Positions 52,685-60,252 of a stretch of DNA of 64,000 bases are shown piece after piece. The stretch spans positions 57,971-121,970 of the forward strand of contig DASSGH010000123.1 in the NCBI GenBank assembly GCA_035693615.1. The letters are read 5' to 3'. The DNA is from VAZQ01 sp035693615. GTDB lineage: Bacteria > Pseudomonadota > Alphaproteobacteria > Rhizobiales > Xanthobacteraceae. Position 1 is the first letter of the stretch. Every line of letters begins with the position of its first letter. The notes under the pieces are model-generated. The model did not search any database and had not been told where the DNA came from. It saw only the letters and a program-made list of their open reading frames with translations. Position numbers and translations under genes: made by a program.

Positions 52685-53158
52685 ATGGCAGAGCAGAACG
52701 AAGCCAAGACAAAGACCATCGGCTACCTACCCATGGAGAAGGTCCAAACCCTCAAGGGGTGGAATGAGTACGTGGACAAGTCCACCAAGCTTTCGGTTCT
52801 AAGAACCGAAGCGCAACAGGCGAAGAACTGCGTCAGGGATGCCTTGAAGGAGCGGCTCAACGAACAAGGTGACATCGATTTCGTCGGCGAGGGCGACCGG
52901 GTGCGGGTTTTCAGGGTCTTCCGCAGGCCGCAGAACCGGCGGACGCGGACGTTGGACCTGTCCGCGGCCTTTCGCGACCAGCCGTCGTTGGACGGAACGG
53001 CAGGAGCGAAGGGCGATGATCCGGGCGTGAGTGAACAAACCGAGGCGGCCAACCCCGAGGCCAGCCCCGCGGGGGAAACTGCGCCCGCCACCCTCGACCC
53101 CGTGACGGAGCGCCTGATGGCCATCATGCAAGAGAAGATGCAAAGGCCGCCGGCGTAG
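52685..53158 (+). CDS. Unknown soluble protein
   Basis: A 157-residue protein I do not recognise. It begins MAEQNEAKTKTIGYLPMEKV, then a helical, charged first half with RDALKERLNEQGDIDFVGEG and the basic RVFRVFRRPQNRRTRTLD. The second half is Pro/Glu/Ala-rich and probably disordered, ending LMAIMQEKMQRPPA. AAGGGGACAAGG before the ATG at 52685 gives the start; the longer open frame to 52370 overlaps the MFS gene. The DNA has normal local composition. Confidence 0.6.
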   Translation: MAEQNEAKTKTIGYLPMEKVQTLKGWNEYVDKSTKLSVLRTEAQQAKNCVRDALKERLNEQGDIDFVGEGDRVRVFRVFRRPQNRRTRTLDLSAAFRDQPSLDGTAGAKGDDPGVSEQTEAANPEASPAGETAPATLDPVTERLMAIMQEKMQRPPA

Positions 53159-53164
53159 CGCGTT

Positions 53165-53277
53165 CGTTCTGAGGAGCGGGCGAAATGCGCCTGCTCGTCC
53201 TCACCCTGAGGAGCGCGGGTGTGAGACCTGTGCCGGGAAGGTAAACGGGCGCGCGCGGCTCGAAGGATGAGGGTCGC
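53165..53277. repeat. Palindromic intergenic repeat, copy 5
   Basis: Contains two forward copies of the motif (GTTCTGAGGAGCGGGC at 53165 and CTCACCCTGAGGAGCGCGGG at 53200) and an inverted end CTCGAAGGATGAGGGTCGCG. It separates the unknown gene from the convergent HPD-motif gene. Confidence 0.65.
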
Positions 53278-53297
53278 GCGCGGCGGCGATGGCCCGA

Positions 53298-53825
53298 TCA
53301 GGCGGCGGCGGATGATCGCGAGGCCGCCGGGCGCGTTCCTGCGCCCACCTGATCGAGACGCTCGACCTCGCCCCAGATTTCCTTGAAGATCTCGTTGCGG
53401 ACGATCTTCTCGATCCCTTGCGCGGCGGCGTAATCGGGGTGGAAGCGCTTCGCCAGGAAGCGCTTGAGCGAAGCGTACCTGACGTCGCTCACGTTCTGAG
53501 CGCGGACCTCGCTGACGGGCTTGGCGGTCGCTTCGAGCAGCTGCGCCTCCGCCATCAAGGCGCGCACCTTCCAGCTCTCGCGCTGCTGCTCGAGGGTGGC
53601 CGAGCGCGAGCGCAGTCCTTCGCGCTCGTTCATCATCCCTTTGTGCTGGATGAAATCCCATTGATGCAGGTCGTCGAGCCCATGCAAGAAGAGTCGCATG
53701 GCCCCCGCGTTCTTGGTGAGAACCAACCGGCCTTCGTCTTCGGTGACGGTGTAATCGTGCATCAGCTCCGCGAGAGCGCGGCTGGCAATCGGGTCGCACC
53801 GGACATCGCGTAAACTGAGCGCCAT
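53298..53825 (-). CDS. Short protein with J-domain-like HPD end
   Basis: A 175-residue protein. The C-terminal part, residues 117-158, contains ASLKRFLAKRFHPDYAAAQG, then EIFKEIWGEVERLD. It has the helix II, HPD (129-131) and helix III arrangement of DnaJ J-domains, although helices I and IV are not evident. The middle (residues 70-110) looks like a coiled coil. The N-terminal 60 residues match nothing I know. GGGAGG before ATG 53825 fixes the start; the frame upstream to 54056 is not used. A cochaperone role with DnaK is inference. Confidence 0.7.
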   Translation of the reverse strand: MALSLRDVRCDPIASRALAELMHDYTVTEDEGRLVLTKNAGAMRLFLHGLDDLHQWDFIQHKGMMNEREGLRSRSATLEQQRESWKVRALMAEAQLLEATAKPVSEVRAQNVSDVRYASLKRFLAKRFHPDYAAAQGIEKIVRNEIFKEIWGEVERLDQVGAGTRPAASRSSAAA

Positions 53826-54160
53826 GCGCGCCTCCCGTTCACGAGCAAAATTTCCGGCGTCGACCTGTTGATTGGCTCGCCGGAATCGGCCGCCTCGATG
53901 AACTTGAAAAATGTGACGGCTTGGCGGCCGAATGGAACTCGAATGCGGCGCTTGCGTGCGCTCCTTGCGCCAATCCGGATACGCCGCACGAAACCAGGCA
54001 GGCGTCGACAATTTGCCCGAGTTCGCGGAACCAGCATCGGCAGACTCCGTTGTCACTGGGAGGCCGGCGCAGGGCGTGCAGGCGAATGCGCGCTAGTTCC
54101 AGCGACCGCCTCAACTCAATACACACGAACTGACTGTGCTTCACTGACGGAGGTGACGCT
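53826..54160. other. Intergenic region upstream of the phasin gene
   Basis: 335 bp between divergent genes, with no supported gene. It should hold promoters for both. The last bases include ACGGAGGTGACGCTATGG, the phasin ribosome-binding site. No clear operator was seen. Confidence 0.6.
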
Positions 54161-54580
54161 ATGGCAAGAAGCACTATGGATTTTGCCCAGCAGAATACGG
54201 AACAGGCAACCGACTGGATGCGCGCGATCGTGGAGCAGAACCTCAACCAGAGCAAAGCTGCTTTGGACGGTTTGCTGACCGTCGCCCGTAATGCCGTTCG
54301 CGACGTCGATCAACAAACGGCGGCGATTTGCGAGCACTCGCTGACGTTTGCGGAAGAAACGCTCTCCAATACTTTCGACTGCGCGCATAAGCTCATGCGG
54401 ATGAAGGAGCCGCAGGAACTCGCGCGCATCCAGAGCGAATTCGTTAGCCGGCAAGCTCAGTTGCTGGGAGATCAAACGAAAGAACTCGGACAAAGGATCA
54501 TGCAGGGCGCCCACGATGCCGCAAGGGCGGCGCGCGAGGCAGCGGCGGAGCCGGCGCGGAAACGATCCGAAGCTGCCTGA
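54161..54580 (+). CDS. Phasin family protein
   Basis: A 139-residue phasin, an amphipathic helical protein that coats polyhydroxyalkanoate granules or helps membranes under stress. The pattern SKAALDGLLTVARNAVRDVD, then LRMKEPQELARIQSEF-type sequence (LMRMKEPQELARIQSEFV), and FVSRQAQLLGDQTKELGQ are typical of the family. It is entirely helical and ends Ala/Arg-rich. Start ATG 54161 has GGAGG upstream. No PHA genes are in the window, so the granule role is unproven. Confidence 0.88.
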   Translation: MARSTMDFAQQNTEQATDWMRAIVEQNLNQSKAALDGLLTVARNAVRDVDQQTAAICEHSLTFAEETLSNTFDCAHKLMRMKEPQELARIQSEFVSRQAQLLGDQTKELGQRIMQGAHDAARAAREAAAEPARKRSEAA

Positions 54581-54867
54581 CGCGGGAATATGAAAGCGTC
54601 CGGTCCGCCCGGGCGATTGGATATCGCCGAGAAACGGCGACTCAAATGCGGCGACACCCTCGCCCAGGATGGGGGCAGGGATCTTGTAGGTCCAATCGAC
54701 CATTGTTTGCTGGGGGCTGCGCTTAAGCCTCGCGCCTTCCGGCGCGGAACGCGAGCAGAACTAGGTGACGCAACAACATCGAGCAAGGCTACTGTATTTT
54801 TCCCGCCTGAAAGCGCATCATGCCTCTTCGCGCAGGCGCGCGCGTTTCCAGCGAGGGAGAGAGGACG

Positions 54868-55122
54868 ATGACACGATTGATGCTGGCGGTATTGCTCACG
54901 GCGTTTTCCATCGCTTCGGCGGCGGCACAAACTCCCGTCACGTGCGAGAGCAAGGCGGTCGGAAAAGACGGCAAGGAGCTCGCCGGCGCGGCGAGAACGA
55001 GCTTTCTGACCAAATGTAAGCGCGACGCGTGCGAGCCCAAGGCGATCGGCTCGGATGGCAAGGCGCTTAAAGGCGCGGCAAAGAAAAGTTTCATGCAGAA
55101 GTGCGAGAAAGAGCAGGCCTGA
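54868..55122 (+). CDS. Small secreted protein with PsiF-type repeat
   Basis: An 84-residue periplasmic protein. After a signal peptide (about 21 residues, ends ASAAAQT) there are two copies of a 26-residue unit: CESKAVGKDGKELAGAARTS and CEPKAIGSDGKALKGAAKKS, each closed by a second Cys. This is the PsiF repeat, named for the phosphate-starvation gene psiF; the function is unknown. The ATG at 54868 has GGAGAGAGGACG before it. A terminator follows 34 bp after the stop. Confidence 0.85.
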   Translation: MTRLMLAVLLTAFSIASAAAQTPVTCESKAVGKDGKELAGAARTSFLTKCKRDACEPKAIGSDGKALKGAAKKSFMQKCEKEQA

Positions 55123-55155
55123 TCATCGGCCCCTCGCCCTGCGGTAGGCTGCAAG

Positions 55156-55190
55156 AACGGCCCCGACGGCTAAACCCGGTCGGGGCTGTT
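55156..55190 (+). terminator. Intrinsic-type terminator after the PsiF-like gene
   Basis: A 12-bp stem, AACGGCCCCGAC (55156-55167) with GTCGGGGCTGTT (55179-55190), one G-U pair, and an 11-base loop. The tail is TGTTCTCG, so the T-run is poor. Location just after a gene supports its role. Confidence 0.65.
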
Positions 55191-55327
55191 CTCGCGCAGC
55201 GCCAGCATACGCAAGGGTTTGATCGGCGCGACCGCCCGGGTCGCGGGACTTCGCTCTCAGCAGGTGCCACACACACCCATTCCTCAGAGGGCCACGGCGA
55301 TAACGAGGAGAAGAGCCGCTCGGCCCT

Positions 55328-55558
55328 GGCGCCGGCGAAGCTCACCGCCGTCGCCGCGATCAGCAGCAGCCAAGGATCGAGCTGCGCCGTCGTCGCTAGC
55401 GCGCTGATGCCGAGAATGGCCGTCGAGCCAGGCACCACGGTGCCGACGACAGGCACGGCTTCCGACAACGCCAGCAGGAAGACCGCCATCAACGCAAAAT
55501 GCGGATGCGATCCGACAAAATCGATCAGCCCCTGAACCTGGGACGTGACCGGCGATAG
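55328..55558 (-). pseudogene. Fragment of a DedA/VTT membrane protein
   Basis: About 77 codons on the minus strand read LSPVTSQVQGLIDFVGSHPH, then a hydrophobic part with SEAVPVVGTVVPGSTAILG, which is the opening of DedA-family membrane proteins. The family's following conserved part (GAxLGDxxxYxxGR) should come at once, but the frame continues in unrelated Arg/Ser-rich sequence. Full DedA proteins are about 200 residues. There is an upstream ATG (55618) without a ribosome-binding site. I take it as a decayed gene, though a short working gene cannot be excluded. Confidence 0.55.
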
Positions 55559-55703
55559 ATGTGCGAGTGCCTCGTCCACCCTTTGAAAACGCGGGCGCGC
55601 AGTCCCGAGTTTCGCCATGCACCAGCAACGAAAGCGCGGAACTCGCGGAACATCATTCTCGTTGACGCGTTTAAGCGCAGGGAGCAGCAATGGAGGCCCG
55701 AGG

Positions 55704-55970
55704 ATGCGTCCAGCCCATATTCTTGCCATCGCACTCGCGACGGCGGCGTCGGCCGCGCTTTCGCTGCCGGCGAGCGCCGATCGGATCTGCCGGGAAGACT
55801 GTGTCGGACCGCTGTGCAACAAGAACTGCGTGCACCGCGACCGCGACGTCACGGTCGGCAGAGGCGTACGTGATCGCGACGTGATCATCGAGGAGCGCCG
55901 ACGCGTGCGCGAGCCGGGCGTCGAGATCAGAAGGTCTCGTCCGGGCGCCGACATCGAGATCGAACGGTGA
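55704..55970 (+). CDS. Small secreted Cys-containing protein
   Basis: An 88-residue protein with a signal peptide (MRPAHILAIALATAASAALS, cleavage near ASA) and a mature region with four cysteines in RICREDCVGPLCNKNCVHRD, then a highly charged Arg/Asp/Glu tail. Comparable short proteins are common in Bradyrhizobium relatives, from memory, without known function. The ATG at 55704 follows GAGGCCCGAGG. A strong terminator follows. Confidence 0.7.
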   Translation: MRPAHILAIALATAASAALSLPASADRICREDCVGPLCNKNCVHRDRDVTVGRGVRDRDVIIEERRRVREPGVEIRRSRPGADIEIER

Positions 55971-56004
55971 GTCGTCGAACCGCGAGCTAGTCGAGGATGA
56001 CGTG

Positions 56005-56034
56005 AAGCCCCGCCGAGATGGCGGGGCTTTGCTT
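56005..56034 (+). terminator. Strong intrinsic terminator
   Basis: AAGCCCCGCC (56005-56014) and GGCGGGGCTT (56020-56029) form a perfect 10-bp stem with a 5-base loop, followed by TGCTTTG. It ends the small secreted protein gene and, read from the other side, lies 11 bp after the stop of the convergent Bug receptor. Confidence 0.85.
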
Positions 56035-56044
56035 TGAAGTCAGA

Positions 56045-57025
56045 TCATTGGTTCGGCTGCAGACCCGCCGCCTTGGCGAGCACGCCGGTGGTTCCGATTT
56101 CCGCCCGCACACGCGCGTCGAACTCCGCGGGCGTCGCTGGCATCGGCTCCATGCCGAGGGTAGCCAGGCGCTCCTTGACGTTGGGTAACTGCATGCTTTT
56201 CACCGCTTCGCGGTGGAATGTCTCGATGATGTTCCTCGGCGTCTTCGCCGGCATGAAGATGCCGATCCAAAACGGGTAATCCGAATTGGGAAACAGCTCG
56301 AGCACGCTCGGCACCTCGGGCAAGAGCGCCGCGCGTTTGGGACTGCTGACGGCAAGGGCAACAAGATTGCCGGCGCGAATTTGCGGAAGCGCAGTCCCAA
56401 GCGGAGTGAAAAGAAAGTCCGCCCGGCCGGAGAGGACCTCGGTGATGGCCTCGGCGCCGCCACGAAACGGAATGTGCATGGCCTGGAAGCCGGCCGCCAT
56501 GCGAAAGCGCTCGGCGCTCAAATGCGTGGCGCTGCCCACGCCAGCCGAGGAGAAATTCAAAGCGCCGGGCCTCGCCTTGGCCGCGGCGACCAGATCGTAC
56601 GCCGTCTTGAAGCCCTTCGCCGGCGAAACCACCAGCACATTCGGACTCGTTCCAAGCGAGACCACGGCGGCGAAATCGGCGGCGGTGTCATACGGTGCGT
56701 GCGGATAAACCGTCGGCACCAAAGTATGCGCCGAAGAGGTCGCGAGCAGCGTATAGCCGTCAGGCTCCGCCTTGGCGACCATCGCGGCACCGATGGTCGT
56801 GCCCGCACCGCCGCGGTTCTCGACGACGATGGGTTGCCCCAACTGCGCCGACAAAGGCTCCAACACCGTGCGCGGCACGACGTCGGTGGCGCTGCCGGCG
56901 GCAAACGGAACGATCGCGCGGAGCGGCTTGCTCGGCCAAGTTTGGGCGAGCGCATGACCGCACCCACCGAAGACGACGATCAATAGCCCGAGCAACCAGT
57001 AGGGCATGCGGCAGCGCTCCGTCAT
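56045..57025 (-). CDS. Second Bug/TctC-type solute receptor
   Basis: A 326-residue Bug receptor (320 from an ATG at 57007). Marks are the signal peptide ending ALAQTWPSKP, VENRGGAGTTIGAAMVAKA, EPDGYTLLATSSAHTL and MHIPFRGGAEAITEVLSGRA. As with the gene at 49119, no TctA/TctB partner is nearby. The two receptors are only moderately alike and probably bind different ligands. Confidence 0.92.
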   Translation of the reverse strand: MTERCRMPYWLLGLLIVVFGGCGHALAQTWPSKPLRAIVPFAAGSATDVVPRTVLEPLSAQLGQPIVVENRGGAGTTIGAAMVAKAEPDGYTLLATSSAHTLVPTVYPHAPYDTAADFAAVVSLGTSPNVLVVSPAKGFKTAYDLVAAAKARPGALNFSSAGVGSATHLSAERFRMAAGFQAMHIPFRGGAEAITEVLSGRADFLFTPLGTALPQIRAGNLVALAVSSPKRAALLPEVPSVLELFPNSDYPFWIGIFMPAKTPRNIIETFHREAVKSMQLPNVKERLATLGMEPMPATPAEFDARVRAEIGTTGVLAKAAGLQPNQ

Positions 57026-57193
57026 GGTTCAGTGCTCCTCCCGATCATCTGCACCATTTGCATTGACGGAAGCGAGCATCGCACGCAACCGCAGCAGCCG
57101 GCTACATAGCGGACGAGTGCAGAAATGTCACAGTTGCGGAATCTCGAGTCCAAGATGTTGCGGAGATGATGAGCTGCGGTTAGCATCTTCGCG

Positions 57194-57275
57194 GATCACG
57201 GTTTCGCCAGACCCGTGATCGGCGCTGCACAAGAAAGCCCCTGGGGACCTGCCACGGCCCTGGGGGTTTTCCTTT
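57194..57275 (+). ncRNA. Possible small RNA: hairpin plus terminator hairpin
   Basis: The first stem is a perfect 8 bp, GATCACGG (57194-57201) with CCGTGATC (57213-57220). The second, AAAGCCCCTGGG at 57234-57245 with CCCTGGGGGTTTT, contains some G-U pairs and is followed by CCTTT, like an intrinsic terminator. No plus-strand gene ends before it, so it may be the 3' end of an sRNA starting near 57100. No promoter was recognised and the family is unknown. Confidence 0.35.
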
Positions 57276-57359
57276 GACGAACGCGCTGCATCGCGCTCGC
57301 GACCAGCAACGAAAGCGATCGTAACGCGCAACGTCCCTCGCACCTGACATTTGCATCGG

Positions 57360-57423
57360 CTGTGACTGATTTATCACAGACTGCGCTGCCGCAAATCAGT
57401 TAGACTTTAGCAACCCTGATTTG
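57360..57423 (+). promoter_or_regulatory. Two inverted repeats before the L,D-transpeptidase gene
   Basis: CTGTGA (57360-57365) and TCACAG (57374-57379) are a perfect 6-bp inverted repeat with 8 bases between, resembling a Crp/Fnr-type half-site pair but with too long a spacer. CAAATCAG (57392-57399) and CTGATTTG (57416-57423) are a second, 8-bp pair. Together they fill the control region before the ATG at 57441. Confidence 0.4.
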
Positions 57424-57440
57424 GGCTTCGGGGGGAATCG

Positions 57441-58085
57441 ATGTTGGTCGTCCGCGGCATCTTGCTCGCTTTGGCTGGATTTGCGCTTGCCGGCTGCATG
57501 CAGTCCGGTCCGGTGTTCGATGCCAATTTCACGCCGCGCGACAGGCAGCAACTGACGAACCCGCCGTATCAGCAGGCGTACATCGCACCCGCCTATCGCC
57601 GTCAGATCGTCGACTTCGCCCGCAAGGAAGCGCCGGGAACGATCGTGGTCGATACCGACGCGCGCTACGTTTACTACGTGCTTCCCGAGCGCAAGGCGGT
57701 TCGCTACGGCGCCATCGTCGGCGAAAAGGGCCAAGCATGGTCCGGCGTCGCCACGGTCGGTTACAAGCAAGAGTGGCCGGGATGGACGCCGACCGAAAAT
57801 GAGAAGCGGCGGCTCGGTCCGCTTCCGAACTACGTCGAAGGCGGCGCAGCCAATCCAATGGGCGCCCGCGCGCTCTACCTTTATGCCAACGGCCAGGACA
57901 CCCTCTATCGCATCCATGGCACGAACCAGCCCGGATGGATCGGACATGCGATTTCCTCGGGCTGTATACGGTTGACCAACGAAGACGTGATCGATCTCTA
58001 CAGCCGGGTGAAGACTGGTGCGACCGTGGTGGTGTTGGGACCGAATCAGGGACTCTCGCGTCTGGTCTCGGCCAGCGCCCAATAG
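57441..58085 (+). CDS. L,D-transpeptidase lipoprotein
   Basis: A 214-residue YkuD-domain L,D-transpeptidase, which makes 3-3 crosslinks in peptidoglycan or attaches proteins to it. The N-terminus is a lipoprotein signal with LAGC (Cys19). The catalytic block is YRIHGTNQPGWIGHAISSGC with His159 and Cys175, followed by IRLTNEDV. Before it, EWPGWTPTENEKRR and NPMGARALYLY are typical. The SD is the GGGGGG run before ATG 57441. Confidence 0.95.
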   Translation: MLVVRGILLALAGFALAGCMQSGPVFDANFTPRDRQQLTNPPYQQAYIAPAYRRQIVDFARKEAPGTIVVDTDARYVYYVLPERKAVRYGAIVGEKGQAWSGVATVGYKQEWPGWTPTENEKRRLGPLPNYVEGGAANPMGARALYLYANGQDTLYRIHGTNQPGWIGHAISSGCIRLTNEDVIDLYSRVKTGATVVVLGPNQGLSRLVSASAQ

Positions 58086-58105
58086 GTACCCCGTAAAGCT
58101 CGACG

Positions 58106-58720
58106 TCACTCTTTGGTCCACGCCGGGAGCGGCTGCCATCGAATCCAAGGCGCGCGCGCCAAGGAGGGCCGAATCGCCCTTAACGCCCGCATCACCGGCA
58201 ACACCAGCACGAAAACGATCGCCCCCGCCGCAATGCCCGTCCACGCCGCACCCGGAGCAAGCGAAAGGCCTTTCCAAAATGTCAGTGTAATGAAAACCGC
58301 TTCGAGCACGTAGAGTGGCGTCGACTTGAGACCAGGATTCGGGCGGTAGCCCAGCGCATAAAGCCCCCAATGCGACAGCAGCGTGTCGGATATCCGCGCC
58401 CCGATGATCACCCCCAGGGCGCCGACCGTCGCGGCGAGCGAACGTTCCGCAATCGGCAGACAACCGCAGATGCCGGCCAGGCCCGCGACCCACAGGGCAA
58501 GCGTCAGTCCCACAGTGAAAACCAAGAAGCCGGCCCGATTGGAAACCCACAGCCCGACAATTGCGCCGAAAACGCGCCACAGCGGCGCTTCCTCGCCTCG
58601 CCATTCCTCATAGGCGTGAATGGCTGAAAACGTCAGGTCGAGACCGAGGATAAGGAAAAGCGCCACCGAAGAACGGCCAAAGATCGAAAATTGATCGAGA
58701 TGATTCAAGGCGGCAGTCAT
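58106..58720 (-). CDS. HXXEE-type membrane protein
   Basis: A 204-residue inner-membrane protein with about six hydrophobic stretches. The motif HAYEEW near residue 36 fits the HXXEE signature of an uncharacterised membrane family, but the motif is short and this is tentative. It is convergent with the L,D-transpeptidase gene (20 bp apart). No function assigned. Confidence 0.65.
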   Translation of the reverse strand: MTAALNHLDQFSIFGRSSVALFLILGLDLTFSAIHAYEEWRGEEAPLWRVFGAIVGLWVSNRAGFLVFTVGLTLALWVAGLAGICGCLPIAERSLAATVGALGVIIGARISDTLLSHWGLYALGYRPNPGLKSTPLYVLEAVFITLTFWKGLSLAPGAAWTGIAAGAIVFVLVLPVMRALRAIRPSLARAPWIRWQPLPAWTKE

Positions 58721-58820
58721 GCCTCACCCTCCCTCGAATAGTGCGTGGCCCGAGGTTGCTTGCCATCACACGTCGATCGGCATAGCGGTAGTCCAGTTTC
58801 AAGAATCGGCTGCTGCGCGA

Positions 58821-59525
58821 ATGAGCCGGACGTACTTGCCAGCCGCAATCGGCGTGCTCCTCGCTTGCGTTGTCGCGACGGCAACGGCGCAGGCGGCCGG
58901 GCCGCCCGCCGATTACAAGCTCGAGACGGAGCACACCTCTACCTCCCCCGACGGCGCAACCACCATCGAGGAATACCGCAAGGTCGATGCCGACGGTGAT
59001 TATACCTGGCAGTTCTGGGCGCGCCACGGCGACGCCTTCACTTTGCTCGAACCGGAGCAACCCGATTACGCGGCGGGCTTCAGATTCACCAACGACTCGC
59101 AATGGCTCGTGCGCATGCAAAAAACCGGCGCCGGATATTCGAGTCTGTATTTGTATCGTCTGCGTCCGCAGGGATTTGTTGCCGCGACGCGCAAGCCGCT
59201 CAGCGACTTGGCATGGGCCTACTTCAACAGCCTTCCCGTTTCGCGCAAGATCAGGCGCCCCGACTTCCATATCGCGGCGGATCTGGTGAAAGGAGCCGAG
59301 GAACACTATCGTTGGATGGGCGTGAACTGGCCGGACAACCGCTATCTCGTCATCTCCTTGTCCGGTGACGTGTCACCCGACCGCCGGCACGGCCAAATCC
59401 GCGCGCTTCGCGGCTGGCGTTGCCGCTACGACCTGCAAAAGGGAACGTTCGACGTGCCGCCGGAGTTCGCCGGCCACAATGCGAAGGCGATTGCTCCGGA
59501 GCCAGGAGGAAGGGCTGCTCGCTGA
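58821..59525 (+). CDS. Secreted protein of unknown function
   Basis: A 234-residue protein with signal peptide (MSRTYLPAAIGVLLACVVAT; cleavage near AQA). The mature part contains KVDADGDYTWQFWARHGDAF, a central FNSLPVSRKIRRPDFHIAAD and VSPDRRHGQIRALRGWRCRY. I recognise no family. The start at ATG 58821 is chosen to give the signal peptide; the open frame goes back to 58719. The ribosome-binding site is weak. It is divergent from the membrane gene and convergent with the TPM gene. Confidence 0.65.
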   Translation: MSRTYLPAAIGVLLACVVATATAQAAGPPADYKLETEHTSTSPDGATTIEEYRKVDADGDYTWQFWARHGDAFTLLEPEQPDYAAGFRFTNDSQWLVRMQKTGAGYSSLYLYRLRPQGFVAATRKPLSDLAWAYFNSLPVSRKIRRPDFHIAADLVKGAEEHYRWMGVNWPDNRYLVISLSGDVSPDRRHGQIRALRGWRCRYDLQKGTFDVPPEFAGHNAKAIAPEPGGRAAR

Positions 59526-59634
59526 CTGCGCCGCCACGTTGCGCGAGGCGGAACGACAACTCGAGCGAATCTGGAAATGGCGGTTCACTGACGGCGGCCG
59601 AACCTCGCCGGGCCGGGATGCGTGCTTTGCCGCC

Positions 59635-60243
59635 TCAGATCTCGACCAACCTGTTCGGCAGTTCGTCGCGCTTGAGCGCGCCGGGTGGAAAATGCTCGGC
59701 CAATACGCGACCGCACTGCTCGATCGCGGCGACGAAGCCGTCGCTCGCACGTCCCTGCTGAATTCCCTCGATCAGCGCGGCGATGGCCGCGGCCCACACC
59801 TGCGGCGTCACCTTTGAATCGATGCCCGCGTCCGCCACGATCTCGGCGTAGCGCTCGGCCACCGCGGCATAGATCAGCACGCCGGTGCGGTTTTCGGTGC
59901 GGTGCAGCCCGTGGGCAAAGAACTGCTGCATGGCCTGCACGTGGGCGCGCTCGTGCTGGGTGCGGCGCGGGACGATGTGAAAGCGGATGGCCGGCAGCGA
60001 CAGCGCGAGCGCTGCGGCGATGAAGACGGCGAGCTGCACGAGGTAGATCACCGAGGCCGGCCATAGCGTGAGATAGATCAGCGGGGCCGGCAGCGCGAGC
60101 GCGATCGCGGCGGCCCACGCCAGCGGCACCAGCCGATAGTCGCTTGCATGCCGCGCGATCACGCAAAAGATTTCACCCGAGGTGTTCGCTTCCGCGCCGC
60201 GGATGGCAGCAGCGATGCGCTCCTTGTCGGCCTGCGAGATCAT
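59635..60243 (-). CDS. TPM-domain membrane protein
   Basis: A 202-residue protein with a TPM (YgcG/TLP18.3-like) fold. It begins SQADKERIAAAIRGAEANTS and GEIFCVIARHASDYRLV, has two hydrophobic segments (about residues 40-85), and then HIVPRRTQHERAHVQAMQQF and RTENRTGVLIYAAVAERYAE. It is the last gene of lemA, TPM, TPM on the minus strand, 9 bp after the previous one. TPM proteins are linked to photosystem repair in plants and membrane stress in bacteria; the role here is unknown. Confidence 0.85.
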   Translation of the reverse strand: MISQADKERIAAAIRGAEANTSGEIFCVIARHASDYRLVPLAWAAAIALALPAPLIYLTLWPASVIYLVQLAVFIAAALALSLPAIRFHIVPRRTQHERAHVQAMQQFFAHGLHRTENRTGVLIYAAVAERYAEIVADAGIDSKVTPQVWAAAIAALIEGIQQGRASDGFVAAIEQCGRVLAEHFPPGALKRDELPNRLVEI

Positions 60244-60252
60244 CGCCGCGCC

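Larger units (their letters stand above)
57026..57440. other. Divergent intergenic region with RNA-like and operator-like elements
   Basis: 415 bp between divergent genes, with no open frame that looks coding. It holds a two-hairpin element (57194-57275) and two inverted repeats ahead of the L,D-transpeptidase gene (57360-57423). Both are listed separately. Confidence 0.6.

Noticed and set aside
41476..53277. Palindromic repeats as a CRISPR array
   Set aside because: The copies are far apart, unequal in length and lack regular spacers; no cas genes are present.
54590..54871. A 93-codon plus-strand frame between the phasin and PsiF-like genes
   Set aside because: No ribosome-binding site, no recognisable pattern, and it runs into the PsiF-like start in another frame.
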